Origin: Chitinophaga agri
Lineage (GTDB): Bacteria; Bacteroidota; Bacteroidia; Chitinophagales; Chitinophagaceae
Direction of reading: 5' to 3'
DNA: 64,000 nucleotides
Assembly (NCBI RefSeq): GCF_010093065.1
Contig: NZ_CP048113.1
Span: 5,084,001 to 5,148,000, forward strand
Each line of letters starts with the position of its first letter. Position 1 is the stretch's first letter. The translations under genes were made by a program, and so were the position numbers. Positions 35,068 to 43,318 of the stretch are shown here, piece by piece. The notes under the pieces were generated by a model, which saw nothing but the letters and a program-made list of their open reading frames with translations, ran no database searches and had not been told where the DNA came from.

Positions 35068-35730
35068 ATGATACAATTAAGACATATCTCCAAACATTAT
35101 CCCGTAGGATTTGGTAAGAATGAAATATTAAAAGATATTGATCTCCGGATCTTCGATGGAGAGTTTGTATCCATTATGGGGCCTTCCGGTTCCGGCAAAT
35201 CGACCCTCCTGCATATCATGGGATTGCTGGAGGAGCCTTCCCAGGGAGAATACCTGTTTGACGGTGAGTTGGTGCATAAAATGAATGAAAAGAAGAGAAC
35301 ACAATTGCACCGGGGAGCGATAGGGTTCGTATTCCAGGCTTATCACCTGATTGACGAACTGACCGTTTATGAGAACATTGAGACACCACTGCTATATAAA
35401 AATGTTCCTGCCGCAGAACGAAAGAGCCGTGTGGCCGATATCCTGGACCGTTTCAATATAGTAGCCAAAAAAGACCTTTTCCCAAATCAATTGTCTGGTG
35501 GACAGCAACAGCTGGTGGGTATAGCACGTGCCCTCGTAGGAGAACCTAAAGTCATCCTGGCGGACGAGCCCACCGGTAACCTGCATTCCGATCAGGCGAA
35601 GGAAATTATGGAACTGTTCAAACAGCTGAATGAAAAAGACAAGATTACAATAGTACAGGTAACCCATTCCGAAGTGAATGCCACTTACGGTCACAGGATC
35701 ATACAGATCCGGGACGGTAAGATCGCATAA
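35068..35730 (+). CDS. ABC transporter ATP-binding protein 2 with altered signature
   Basis: A 220-residue ATPase with Walker [11 protein letters not shown]-loop [14 protein letters not shown], Walker [12 protein letters not shown] and VTHSEV. The signature region reads [15 protein letters not shown] where most relatives, including the other ATPase here, have LSGGQQQRVAIARA. The core LSGGQ is intact, so activity is expected. After Walker B it has HSDQAKE, lacking the usual D in NLDS. It probably drives permeases 2-4, and its codons follow permease 4 by 3 bases. Confidence 0.92.
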   Translation: MIQLRHISKHYPVGFGKNEILKDIDLRIFDGEFVSIMGPSGSGKSTLLHIMGLLEEPSQGEYLFDGELVHKMNEKKRTQLHRGAIGFVFQAYHLIDELTVYENIETPLLYKNVPAAERKSRVADILDRFNIVAKKDLFPNQLSGGQQQLVGIARALVGEPKVILADEPTGNLHSDQAKEIMELFKQLNEKDKITIVQVTHSEVNATYGHRIIQIRDGKIA

Positions 35731-35741
35731 GTTCTGGCTGG

Positions 35742-35828
35742 CAATTCCCGACATTAGGTAATCTTATCAAGCAGATACACGCCGGTGCATGCTGTTGTAA
35801 GTGACCTGATGTCGGGAATTGTGTATCT
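35742..35828 (+). repeat. Interlocked inverted repeats between ATPase 2 and TolC genes
   Basis: Arm A at 35742-35759 pairs with A' at 35804-35821 over 18 positions with one G-T wobble (core CAATTCCCGACAT / ATGTCGGGAATTG). Arm B (AGATACAC, 35773-35780) lies in the loop and pairs perfectly with B' (GTGTATCT, 35821-35828). The order A-B-A'-B' allows a pseudoknot or two competing hairpins. There is no T tail directly after A'. Confidence 0.65.
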
Positions 35829-35899
35829 ATAGCATTTTTACACCGTTCTTAAAGAATTTATTTATGTTATCATCACAATTATTATATTTTTGGAAGGTC

Positions 35900-37255
35900 A
35901 TGAAATTATCCAAGATCCCGGGATGTCTCCTGGCACTGTGCTTATTGTTTGCTAACGCTGTCGCCCTGAAAGCGCAGGATACCTGGACACTGCAACGCTC
36001 CGTAGAATATGCGCTTCAAAATAACATATCTATCAAGCAGCAGGATGTACAGAAACGCTATGCAGCACTGACACTCAGACAAAGCCAGCTGTCGCAGATC
36101 CCAACATTAAACGGTGGCGTACAGGCCACAATAGGTTCCGGTCGTAACATTGACCCGTATACCAACGTGTTTGTTACCCAGTCGTATTTCAACCTCGGTG
36201 GAGGTCTGAATGCGAATGTTGATATCTTCAACTGGTTCTATAAACGCAATAACATTGCTGCCAATAACTATGAAACGCAGGCACAGATCCGCTTCCTGGA
36301 AAAGGTAAAGAACGATGTCTCTTTTAATATCGCCAGTACTTTCCTGCAGATACTCATGAACATTGAGCAGGTACACGTCAGTGAGTTACAGGTTAAACTG
36401 ACCACTTCACAGCTGGAGAATACCAAAAAGCTGGTAATTGCCGGTTCTGTTCCCGAAAGTAATCAGGCTGACCTGGAAACAAAACTGGCCAGTGACAGTG
36501 TGACCCTGGTCTCTGCACAGAACCAGGTGATCCTTTCTACGCTTCAGATGAAGGCGTTACTGAACCTGGGCTTTGATCAGTCTTATGTGCCACAGGTACC
36601 GGAGAATATATCTCAGTTACCCGTACCCAGACTGGATGAAGTAGATCCTGAAATGGTATTCAGCGCAGCGCAGACAACTAATCCCCTGATCAAAGGCGAT
36701 AAACTGAAGGAACAGTCCATGCAACGTGCCTATGCCGCACAGAAAGGCCTGTTATATCCTTCCCTGGCTGCCAATGGTAGCTTGAACACCAGTTATACTG
36801 ACGTAGCGAAAGACGGGACAGGAAAGACCATCCGGTTCGGCGATCAGTTCAGTAACAACTTCCGCCAGTCCGCAGGATTGACACTGAATATTCCTATTCT
36901 CAATGCATGGCAGCAGCGTACCGCTGTTAACCGCGCAAAGCTGAATATTGAAAATCAGGAGCTGACAACCGCACAGGACCTCCAGAAACTGCGCCAGGAT
37001 ATCTATACTGCCCATGCCAATGCGGTAGCCGCTATTCAGAAATTCTCCGCTTCTTCGAAAGGCGTAGAGGCCTCCCAGCGTGCGTATGATTTTGCGACCA
37101 AACGGTATAACCTGGGATTAATGAATACTATTGACTATATTACTACCCAGACAAACCTGTTTAGAGCGCAGATAGATAAGGTGTCAGCGCAATACGATTT
37201 CATATTTAGAATGAAACTACTGGAGTTTTACAGAGATCAGAAGATCACGCTGTAA
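35900..37255 (+). CDS. TolC-family outer membrane efflux channel
   Basis: A 451-residue OMF protein. Signal peptide MKLSKIPGCLLALCLLFANAVALKAQ, then WTLQRSVEYALQNNISIKQQ, the standard start of the TolC helical repeat. Two OEP repeats follow (about 30-235 and 250-440), ending with YDFATKRYNLGLMNTIDYITTQTNLFRAQ. It forms the outer-membrane exit duct for the adaptors encoded on both sides. The frame is open for 27 codons upstream, but only this ATG gives a signal peptide. A TATTTTTG box at 35885-35892 might give a separate, nearly leaderless transcript. Confidence 0.9.
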   Translation: MKLSKIPGCLLALCLLFANAVALKAQDTWTLQRSVEYALQNNISIKQQDVQKRYAALTLRQSQLSQIPTLNGGVQATIGSGRNIDPYTNVFVTQSYFNLGGGLNANVDIFNWFYKRNNIAANNYETQAQIRFLEKVKNDVSFNIASTFLQILMNIEQVHVSELQVKLTTSQLENTKKLVIAGSVPESNQADLETKLASDSVTLVSAQNQVILSTLQMKALLNLGFDQSYVPQVPENISQLPVPRLDEVDPEMVFSAAQTTNPLIKGDKLKEQSMQRAYAAQKGLLYPSLAANGSLNTSYTDVAKDGTGKTIRFGDQFSNNFRQSAGLTLNIPILNAWQQRTAVNRAKLNIENQELTTAQDLQKLRQDIYTAHANAVAAIQKFSASSKGVEASQRAYDFATKRYNLGLMNTIDYITTQTNLFRAQIDKVSAQYDFIFRMKLLEFYRDQKITL

Positions 37256-37287
37256 TAGCTCCCCTCCTTTTGAAATAACGCCGTTTT

Positions 37288-38643
37288 ATGAAGAGAAAGA
37301 CTCTTTTTTGGATCCTGGGGATCATTGTTGTGCTCATTGCTATTATAGCCTTGAGCAAAGCCAACAAGGATGACAGCATCAAAGTCGCTGTGGACAAAGC
37401 AGCCGATAAAAATATTATTGAGGTGGTCTCTGCCAGTGGCAAGATCTACCCGGAGACAGAAGTAAAGGTAAGCTCCGACGTATCCGGTGAAATTGTAGAC
37501 CTCCCAGTACTGGAAGGTGACTCTGTTAAAAAAGGCCAGGTATTGGTACGCATCTATGCCGATATATATGGTTCCGTACGTGATAAGGCCACTGCCTCCC
37601 TCAGTCAGGCCCGTGCACAGCTGGCAAATACTGCCGCCTCTCTCAACGCCTTTAAAGCCAAACTGGAACAAAGTAAAGCTGCCTACGACCGTAACAAGGA
37701 ACTGCTGGCACAGAAAGTAGTGTCCCGTAGTGAGTTTGAAACAGCGGAAGCTACTTACCGCTCCGCACTGGCTGACTATAACGCCGCGGCAGAACAGGTG
37801 AACAGTAACCGTTTTGCCGTACAAAGCGCCAATGCAGGACTGACTGAAGCGAATACCAACCTGAAACGTACAACTATCGTCGCCCCGATGGACGGTGTCG
37901 TGTCCCTGTTACCTGTTAAAAAAGGTGAGCGTGTGGTAGGTACCGGACAGATGAGCGGTACAGAGATCATGCGTATTGCTGACCTGAACATTATGGAAGT
38001 ACAGGTGGATGTAGGTGAGAACGACATCCCCCGTGTAAAATATAACGATACTGCTGTTGTAGAGGTAGATGCCTACAGCGATCGTAAGTTCAAAGGTATC
38101 GTTACCCAGATTGCCAGCTCCAGTAAAGGTGCGGCAACTGCTACTGCTACCACCACCTCTTCTGCGGAGCAGGTAACCAGCTACATTGTACACATCCGTA
38201 TCCTGCCTGAAAGCTATGCGGACCTCATAGATCCGACACATCCCAAAAACTTCCCTTTCCGTCCGGGTATGAGCGCCAGCGTGGACATCCAGACCCGCAG
38301 GAAGAACAATGTACTGGCAGTGCCTATTAATGCCGTTACCACCCGCGATATTGTCGATACGACAAAAGCGGTGGGTGCCCGGAAAGAAGACCTGGCAGCA
38401 GAAAAAGAAAGCGGTAAGAACCAGAAAGAGGTTGTTTTTGTACTCCAGGAAGACAAGACAGTACGTGCGGTAACTGTTACTACTGGTGTGCAGGATGATG
38501 CAAATATTGAGATCCTCTCAGGACTGAAGAAAGGTGAGACAGTGATCAGTGCACCTTACTCTGCAGTATCTAAAGATCTGGAGCAGGGTAAAAAAGTGAA
38601 GGTTGTACCTAAGAAAGAACTGTTCGAAGGAACAGGTAAGTAA
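37288..38643 (+). CDS. MacA/RND-type periplasmic adaptor protein
   Basis: A 451-residue membrane-fusion protein. N-terminal membrane segment LFWILGIIVVLIAIIAL (about 5-21). The lipoyl halves are VSSDVSGEIVDLPVLEGDSVKKGQ and IVAPMDGVVSLLPVKKGERV, separated by a coiled coil (about 95-175). A beta-barrel and membrane-proximal domain follow (FRPGMSASVDIQTRRKNNV). A Ser/Ala/Thr-rich insert (GAATATATTTSSAEQV) in the barrel domain is lengthened relative to MacA. It starts 32 bases after the TolC gene and ends the operon at a strong terminator. Two adaptors of different families in one operon suggest two export assemblies sharing one channel. Confidence 0.9.
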   Translation: MKRKTLFWILGIIVVLIAIIALSKANKDDSIKVAVDKAADKNIIEVVSASGKIYPETEVKVSSDVSGEIVDLPVLEGDSVKKGQVLVRIYADIYGSVRDKATASLSQARAQLANTAASLNAFKAKLEQSKAAYDRNKELLAQKVVSRSEFETAEATYRSALADYNAAAEQVNSNRFAVQSANAGLTEANTNLKRTTIVAPMDGVVSLLPVKKGERVVGTGQMSGTEIMRIADLNIMEVQVDVGENDIPRVKYNDTAVVEVDAYSDRKFKGIVTQIASSSKGAATATATTTSSAEQVTSYIVHIRILPESYADLIDPTHPKNFPFRPGMSASVDIQTRRKNNVLAVPINAVTTRDIVDTTKAVGARKEDLAAEKESGKNQKEVVFVLQEDKTVRAVTVTTGVQDDANIEILSGLKKGETVISAPYSAVSKDLEQGKKVKVVPKKELFEGTGK

Positions 38644-38675
38644 GCCGAAAAAGATAGTTTATTATAATAAGCCGA

Positions 38676-38711
38676 AGAGGGCGTATCAAGCAATTGGTAC
38701 GCCCTCTTTTT
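38676..38711 (+). terminator. Strong terminator of the efflux operon
   Basis: Perfect 10-bp arms AGAGGGCGTA (38676-38685) and TACGCCCTCT (38698-38707), then TTTT. Confidence 0.9.
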
Positions 38712-38727
38712 GTTTAGTATCTGCTAT

Positions 38728-38850
38728 CGGTCAGCTCCCGTATTTATAATGTTACTTTCAGGTCACTTATATATCACTTCAATATCTCCAGGATAATAAA
38801 GTGATATACAAATAACGTATAAGTACGCAATTTGTATGAAGACCTGACCG
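38728..38850. repeat. Nested inverted repeats upstream of a hypothetical gene
   Basis: Three arm pairs are nested or compete: CGGTCAG (38728-38734) with CTGACCG (38844-38850), CAGGTC (38759-38764) with GACCTG (38841-38846), and inside them TATATCACTT (38770-38779) with AAGTGATATA (38799-38808). They may be an operator or a leader structure for the gene at 38901. Confidence 0.5.
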
Positions 38851-38900
38851 ATTTCAAAAGACTAGTTGTACCTTAGGAGTATACCTCAAAAGCAACTATT

Positions 38901-39440
38901 ATGGCCATTGTTAAAGACAATATTCTCCTGCAACTGGTGCGGGGCTCCATCGGGAAACAAATCACGATCTACGAACGGAACGGGCAGATCATTATGGCGA
39001 AGAAGCGCCGCCCTTCTAATAAAAAACCAACACAGAAACAGCTGGAAGCCAGGCATAAGATGCGCATAGCGGCAGATCTGGCGAGAGACATGATGAACGA
39101 TCCGCAGATAAAGGCGTATTACGCCTCGCTGGCAGGTCCGGGACAGAATGCCTATAACATGGCTGTGAAAGATGCGTACCGCTCTCCTGAAGTGCAGAAT
39201 ATCCGCCTGGAAGATACCGACATAGTGGTGACGGCTAAGGATGAATTCAGGGTAGCCGAGGTAAAGGTACAGGTACTCGATACTGATGGCGTTGTTACTG
39301 AAGGCGGTCCGGCTGTATTGGGCAGGAATGGTGTAGACTGGTATTATAAAGCAGCATCGTTACCAGCAGGGGGGCGTGTTATCGTGGTGGCTGCAGACCT
39401 GCCGGGGAAGGAAACTGTGAAGGAATTGCTCCTTAACTAA
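38901..39440 (+). CDS. Hypothetical protein with basic N-terminal third
   Basis: A 179-residue protein I cannot assign to a characterised family. The N-terminal part (about 1-75) is basic (MAKKRRPSNKKPTQKQLEARHKM nearby) and would suit nucleic acid or surface binding. The middle reads IKAYYASLAGPGQNAYNMAVKDAYRSPEV. The last 80 residues look like a beta-sandwich (IVVTAKDEFRVAEVKVQVLD and GRVIVVAADLPGKE). There are no cysteines, signal peptide or membrane segments. It is preceded by structured DNA and stands alone. Confidence 0.65.
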   Translation: MAIVKDNILLQLVRGSIGKQITIYERNGQIIMAKKRRPSNKKPTQKQLEARHKMRIAADLARDMMNDPQIKAYYASLAGPGQNAYNMAVKDAYRSPEVQNIRLEDTDIVVTAKDEFRVAEVKVQVLDTDGVVTEGGPAVLGRNGVDWYYKAASLPAGGRVIVVAADLPGKETVKELLLN

Positions 39441-39544
39441 TGAGGGGAACCGGGCCTATGCCAGAATAGCCTGCATGGGATAGAGACCTCTATATAAATA
39501 AGCATACAGGTGTTTCTAAAACAACGCAAACAGTGGCGTGAAAT

Positions 39545-39575
39545 AGCAGTAAAAGGTAGTACTTCTACTACTGCT
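39545..39575. repeat. Hairpin in the 39441-39694 gap
   Basis: AGCAGTA (39545-39551) pairs with TACTGCT (39569-39575), with an inner GTAG/CTAC stem. It could end transcription of the preceding gene, but has no clear T run. Confidence 0.4.
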
Positions 39576-39627
39576 TGTAGAGGTGTATCTATTTGTATTT
39601 CATATCATTATAAGGGTGATAAAAAAC

Positions 39628-39647
39628 TTAACATTGTCCAGTGTTAA
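39628..39647. promoter_or_regulatory. Operator-like palindrome before the H1-like gene
   Basis: TTAACA-N8-TGTTAA, with a further TTAACAT directly after it, about 50 bases before the ATG at 39695. It fits a repressor or activator site but no protein can be named. Confidence 0.3.
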
Positions 39648-39694
39648 TTTAACATTAAATTTATGTTATCACATCATTTAACGACTTATAAGTT

Positions 39695-40003
39695 ATGTCA
39701 AGTACAGATACTGCGAAGCCCGCCAAACCTGCCAAATCATCCCGTAAAGATGCCCGCGACACTATAGAGAAAAAATTAGACCTCCTGCTGGTAGACCTGA
39801 AAACTGAGTTAGGAGAAACAAAATTCAGGAACAGGATCAGAAAGGCTGCAAAGCTGCTGAGTAAAGGCCTGGACAAGCCTAAGAAGAAAAGCCTGGTGAA
39901 GAAGAAAGCTGCGAAAGGTGCTGTGAAGAAGGCGAAACCGGTTAAAACCGCTAAAGTGCCTAAACCGGCAAAGGCAGAAGCAATCACTAAAACAGCAGAG
40001 TAA
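39695..40003 (+). CDS. Histone H1-like basic protein
   Basis: A 102-residue protein rich in Lys, Ala and Pro. After a KPAKPAK start, a helical part (TIEKKLDLLLVDLKTELGETK) is followed by a long low-complexity tail of KKA and KPA repeats. The composition is that of bacterial histone H1-like (HC1-type) proteins, which bind and compact DNA; such basic proteins are frequent in Bacteroidota. Function is inferred from composition, since no domain is decisive. It has its own intergenic region on both sides. Confidence 0.75.
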   Translation: MSSTDTAKPAKPAKSSRKDARDTIEKKLDLLLVDLKTELGETKFRNRIRKAAKLLSKGLDKPKKKSLVKKKAAKGAVKKAKPVKTAKVPKPAKAEAITKTAE

Positions 40004-40053
40004 ATATGTGCCGCAGTATGCGGTTACTGATATTTACCGGTAATAAATATTTA

Positions 40054-40093
40054 ACGGCCCACACGTAACAGTTAACTGTTATTTGTGGGCCGT
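40054..40093. terminator. Hairpin between H1-like and GH92 genes
   Basis: Perfect 10-bp arms ACGGCCCACA (40054-40063) and TGTGGGCCGT (40084-40093), with the palindrome AACAGTTAACTGTT in the loop. Strong structure without a T run; probably a terminator of the H1-like gene. Confidence 0.55.
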
Positions 40094-40117
40094 GTGCCAT
40101 ATATTTAGGGCTTTTGT

Positions 40118-42160
40118 ATGAAAAAGTCGCTAATATATCTACTGAGTCTGCTATCGATCACCGCAGTCGCTCAGCCATCCAGTCAGGTGAATGTGTTCCT
40201 GGGTTCTTCCGGGGACAATGGGCAAATGTCTCCCGCAGCATCCTATCCTTTCAGCATGTTAAGCATTGGCCCGGAGACCTATCCCAATACCCATACGGGA
40301 TATGAATATTACGCCAAAGAGTTTCTCGGGTTTACCCATAACCGTATGGAGGGCGTCGGCTGCCAGGGATGCGGAGGTAATCTGCTCATACGCCCGTTCC
40401 TGGGAGATGGGCCTGTGAAAGCAGATCTGATGAAATATGAGGAACAGGCCTCTCCTGGTTATTACCATGTAGGATTTACCAATGGTATCAAAGCCTCGTT
40501 TACTGTATATAAAAATGGCGGTTTACATCAGTATAGTTTTCCTGAAGGAAAGAAAGGTCTGCTGCTTGATCTCGCATATGCACACGTAGGACGTTTTGTG
40601 GCAGAAGAACATACCATTGAAGGCAATGCGGTCAGTGGCTGGGTAGAATCCCGGACTACCTGCAGTGCTGGTATCTACAGGATCTACTATTATGTGGAAG
40701 CGGATCGTCCGGTAACATGGACCGCTACTACTGCACATCAGCTGGTGGTGAATATGACTGATAGTAACCTGGGGCTGAGAGTGGGCCTGTCATCCGTAGG
40801 AACAGCTTATGCGAAAGCGGCTGTTACCAAAGAAGCTTTTGATGTTGTAAAGAATAAAAGTGCAAAGGAGTGGAATGATATGCTGGGACATATCAAGGTA
40901 AAGGGTGATCCGGAAAGGGAAAAACTTTTCTATTCACTGTTTTACAGGTCTGTTCAGTCGCCCTATGTTGTGTCAGAACCAGATGGTGCTTATGCTGCGA
41001 CCGATGGAACGTTACAACATACCAGCAGCAAAATATATAATGGCTGGGCTATCTGGGACAATTACCGCACACAGTTGCCATTGTTATCAATCGCCTTTCC
41101 AACCGAATATCAGGACATGACGAACTCCATTGCCGGACTGTATAAACATGGCAAGAAGGACTATGCTACCCTGCATGAACCCTCTATTACTGTGAGGACA
41201 GAACATGCGGTAGTGGTATTGCTGGATGCACTTAAAAAGGACTATAAGCTGGATTTTAATGCTATTTCAGATTCGGTTGTCAGGGAGATACAAGGACTGG
41301 ATTACGCGCATCCTGATAAGGCGTTAGAGTCTTCCTATGACGCCTGGGCATTGTCGGAGATCTATTACGCACAGAAAGACAAGGCACATGGCGATCAGTA
41401 TAAGCAGCAGGCAGCAGACTATAAGAAATACTGGCTAAAAGACTTCCAGGACCTGACTAAGCGTGATGTAGACCGTATGCAGGCAAGAGGACTTTATCAG
41501 GGTACGATCTGGCAGTACCGCTGGTTTGTGCCATTTGATCTGAAAGGACTGATGGAATTATGTGGCGGAGAGGAGGCTTATGTATCGCAGCTGGACGAGT
41601 TTTTTGATAATGATTACTATTGTCATGCTAACCAGCCTGACCTGCAGGCCCCATTTATGTATAACGTTACTGGTCAGCCGTGGAAATCGCAGGCCCTTAT
41701 CCACAAGATCGCTGTAGATACCATGGTGCAGCATTATTTTAATGATAATAGCCGTGGTATTGGTTCAGAGATTGATCTGATCTATAAGAACCAGCCGAAA
41801 GCCTATGTCAGAACGATGGATGATGATGCGGGTACCATGTCTTCCTGGTTTGTACTGGTATCAACCGGCATTTTCCCGGCGTGTATTGGTACGCCGGTAT
41901 ATTACCTGAATGTGCCTTTATTTGAGTCCGTAGAATGGCAATGGCCGGGTAGGAAGCCATTTGCTGTGCATGTGAAGAACTTCGGTCCTGAGAATGTATA
42001 TATACAGGAAGTGTGGCTGAACGGCAAAAAGCTGGACCGCAACTGGATCAGTCATTCAGAGATCGCTAAAGGCGGGAAACTGGAAATAGTAGCGGGTGAT
42101 AAGCCTGCGCAGCAACAGGGACAGGGTAATAAGTGGATCACTGATCTTACCCGTCAATAG
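40118..42160 (+). CDS. GH92 family alpha-mannosidase
   Basis: A 680-residue secreted glycosidase. A signal peptide (MKKSLIYLLSLLSITAVAQ) is followed by QVNVFLGSSGDNGQMSPAASYPFSMLSIGPET, a GH92 N-terminal block. The catalytic (alpha/alpha)6 part carries YNGWAIWDNYRTQLPLLS and, later, DDAGTMSSWFVLVSTGIFPACIGTPVYYL, where family catalytic acids are found. GH92 enzymes are calcium-dependent exo-mannosidases acting on N-glycan or fungal mannan. It is shorter than many relatives (about 720-760). It is near, but separated by gpsA from, the first SusC/SusD pair. Confidence 0.92.
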   Translation: MKKSLIYLLSLLSITAVAQPSSQVNVFLGSSGDNGQMSPAASYPFSMLSIGPETYPNTHTGYEYYAKEFLGFTHNRMEGVGCQGCGGNLLIRPFLGDGPVKADLMKYEEQASPGYYHVGFTNGIKASFTVYKNGGLHQYSFPEGKKGLLLDLAYAHVGRFVAEEHTIEGNAVSGWVESRTTCSAGIYRIYYYVEADRPVTWTATTAHQLVVNMTDSNLGLRVGLSSVGTAYAKAAVTKEAFDVVKNKSAKEWNDMLGHIKVKGDPEREKLFYSLFYRSVQSPYVVSEPDGAYAATDGTLQHTSSKIYNGWAIWDNYRTQLPLLSIAFPTEYQDMTNSIAGLYKHGKKDYATLHEPSITVRTEHAVVVLLDALKKDYKLDFNAISDSVVREIQGLDYAHPDKALESSYDAWALSEIYYAQKDKAHGDQYKQQAADYKKYWLKDFQDLTKRDVDRMQARGLYQGTIWQYRWFVPFDLKGLMELCGGEEAYVSQLDEFFDNDYYCHANQPDLQAPFMYNVTGQPWKSQALIHKIAVDTMVQHYFNDNSRGIGSEIDLIYKNQPKAYVRTMDDDAGTMSSWFVLVSTGIFPACIGTPVYYLNVPLFESVEWQWPGRKPFAVHVKNFGPENVYIQEVWLNGKKLDRNWISHSEIAKGGKLEIVAGDKPAQQQGQGNKWITDLTRQ

Positions 42161-42226
42161 GTGGGGACTTAACGATATGGTAATATTAGTTGCTAAATTC
42201 CTTACTTTGCGGAAAAAGACAGATAC

Positions 42227-43228
42227 GTGAAAGCAGGTATTATCGGTAGCGGCAGTTGGGCAACAGCGTTGGCCAAGATTTTAACGGATAATGGTAATCA
42301 GATCTCCTGGTGGATCAGGAATGAGGATACGATCCGGTATATGCAGCTGCGTCATCATAACAGACACTATCTTACCTCCGTATATTTTGATACGAATTTG
42401 GTGAAGCTGAGCAGCCATCTTGAGGAGGTTGTAGCAGCAAGTGATGTATTGGTGCTGGCGGTACCTTCCGCTTTCCTGGAGGATGTGATGCTACAGTTAT
42501 CGCCGGAAGCCCTGCAGGGCAAGAAGGTGGTGAATGCGGTAAAAGGGCTTGTGCCGGGAAGCAACCTGCTGATCAATGACTACCTGTCCGATATTTTTGA
42601 TCTTCCGCTGGAGCAGTATTATGCCATTACAGGGCCTTGTCATGCGGAGGAAGTAGCCAATGAAAAACTCTCTTACCTGACCTTCTCCGGGTTACAGGAG
42701 GCAGCTGCGCAGTCCATCGCAGATATGTTCACCAATAGTTATTTACAGACCATTGTGAACCGCGATGTGATCGGCGTGCAGCTGGCAGCGGTACTCAAGA
42801 ATATTTATGCACTGGGGGCGGGTATTGCCCATGGCCTGGAATATGGGGATAACTTCCTCAGTGTGTATATCACCAACTGTTTCCGGGAAATGCAGCAATT
42901 CCTGGACGTCTACGGGAAAGATCATACGGAAGCGGGTACGCATAATTACAATGCCAGTGCCTATCTGGGTGATCTGCTGGTGACCTGCTATTCTTTACAT
43001 AGCCGTAACCGTACCTTCGGTAATATGATCGGTAAAGGCTACTCTGTAAAGGCGGCACAGTTAGAGCTGAATATGATCGCGGAGGGCTATTACGCCAGTA
43101 AGAGCCTGTTTGAGAAGAATATGGAAGTTGGCGCCTATATGCCTGTGGCACAGGCAGTGTATACTATATTATGGCAGCATCTCAATCCCAGAGAAGCCTT
43201 CCTTGCCCTGGAAAAGGGATTTATTTAA
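42227..43228 (+). CDS. gpsA: Glycerol-3-phosphate dehydrogenase GpsA
   Basis: A 333-residue cytoplasmic NAD(P)H-dependent enzyme that reduces dihydroxyacetone phosphate to glycerol-3-phosphate for phospholipid synthesis. Rossmann loop GSGSWATALAKIL, then VVNAVKGLVPGS, ITGPCHAEEVANEKLSY and the catalytic-lysine region LAAVLKNIYALGAGIAHGLEYGDN. It starts at GTG: the glycine-rich loop begins within seven residues and no ATG is available. A near -7 box TTACTTTG lies at 42202-42209. Confidence 0.94.
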   Translation: MKAGIIGSGSWATALAKILTDNGNQISWWIRNEDTIRYMQLRHHNRHYLTSVYFDTNLVKLSSHLEEVVAASDVLVLAVPSAFLEDVMLQLSPEALQGKKVVNAVKGLVPGSNLLINDYLSDIFDLPLEQYYAITGPCHAEEVANEKLSYLTFSGLQEAAAQSIADMFTNSYLQTIVNRDVIGVQLAAVLKNIYALGAGIAHGLEYGDNFLSVYITNCFREMQQFLDVYGKDHTEAGTHNYNASAYLGDLLVTCYSLHSRNRTFGNMIGKGYSVKAAQLELNMIAEGYYASKSLFEKNMEVGAYMPVAQAVYTILWQHLNPREAFLALEKGFI

Positions 43229-43318
43229 CTGATTGTTAACGTGTTGTTAAAATGTAGATAAGATTGTAGTGTAACCTTCGCAGCAGAATTTAATCAACCA
43301 GTAAAACTATATTCTGCT

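Noticed and set aside
39661..39987. 108-codon minus-strand frame opposite the H1-like gene
   Set aside because: Phe/Ala-rich reading of the Lys/Ala-rich codons on the other strand. The plus-strand protein has the composition of a known class.
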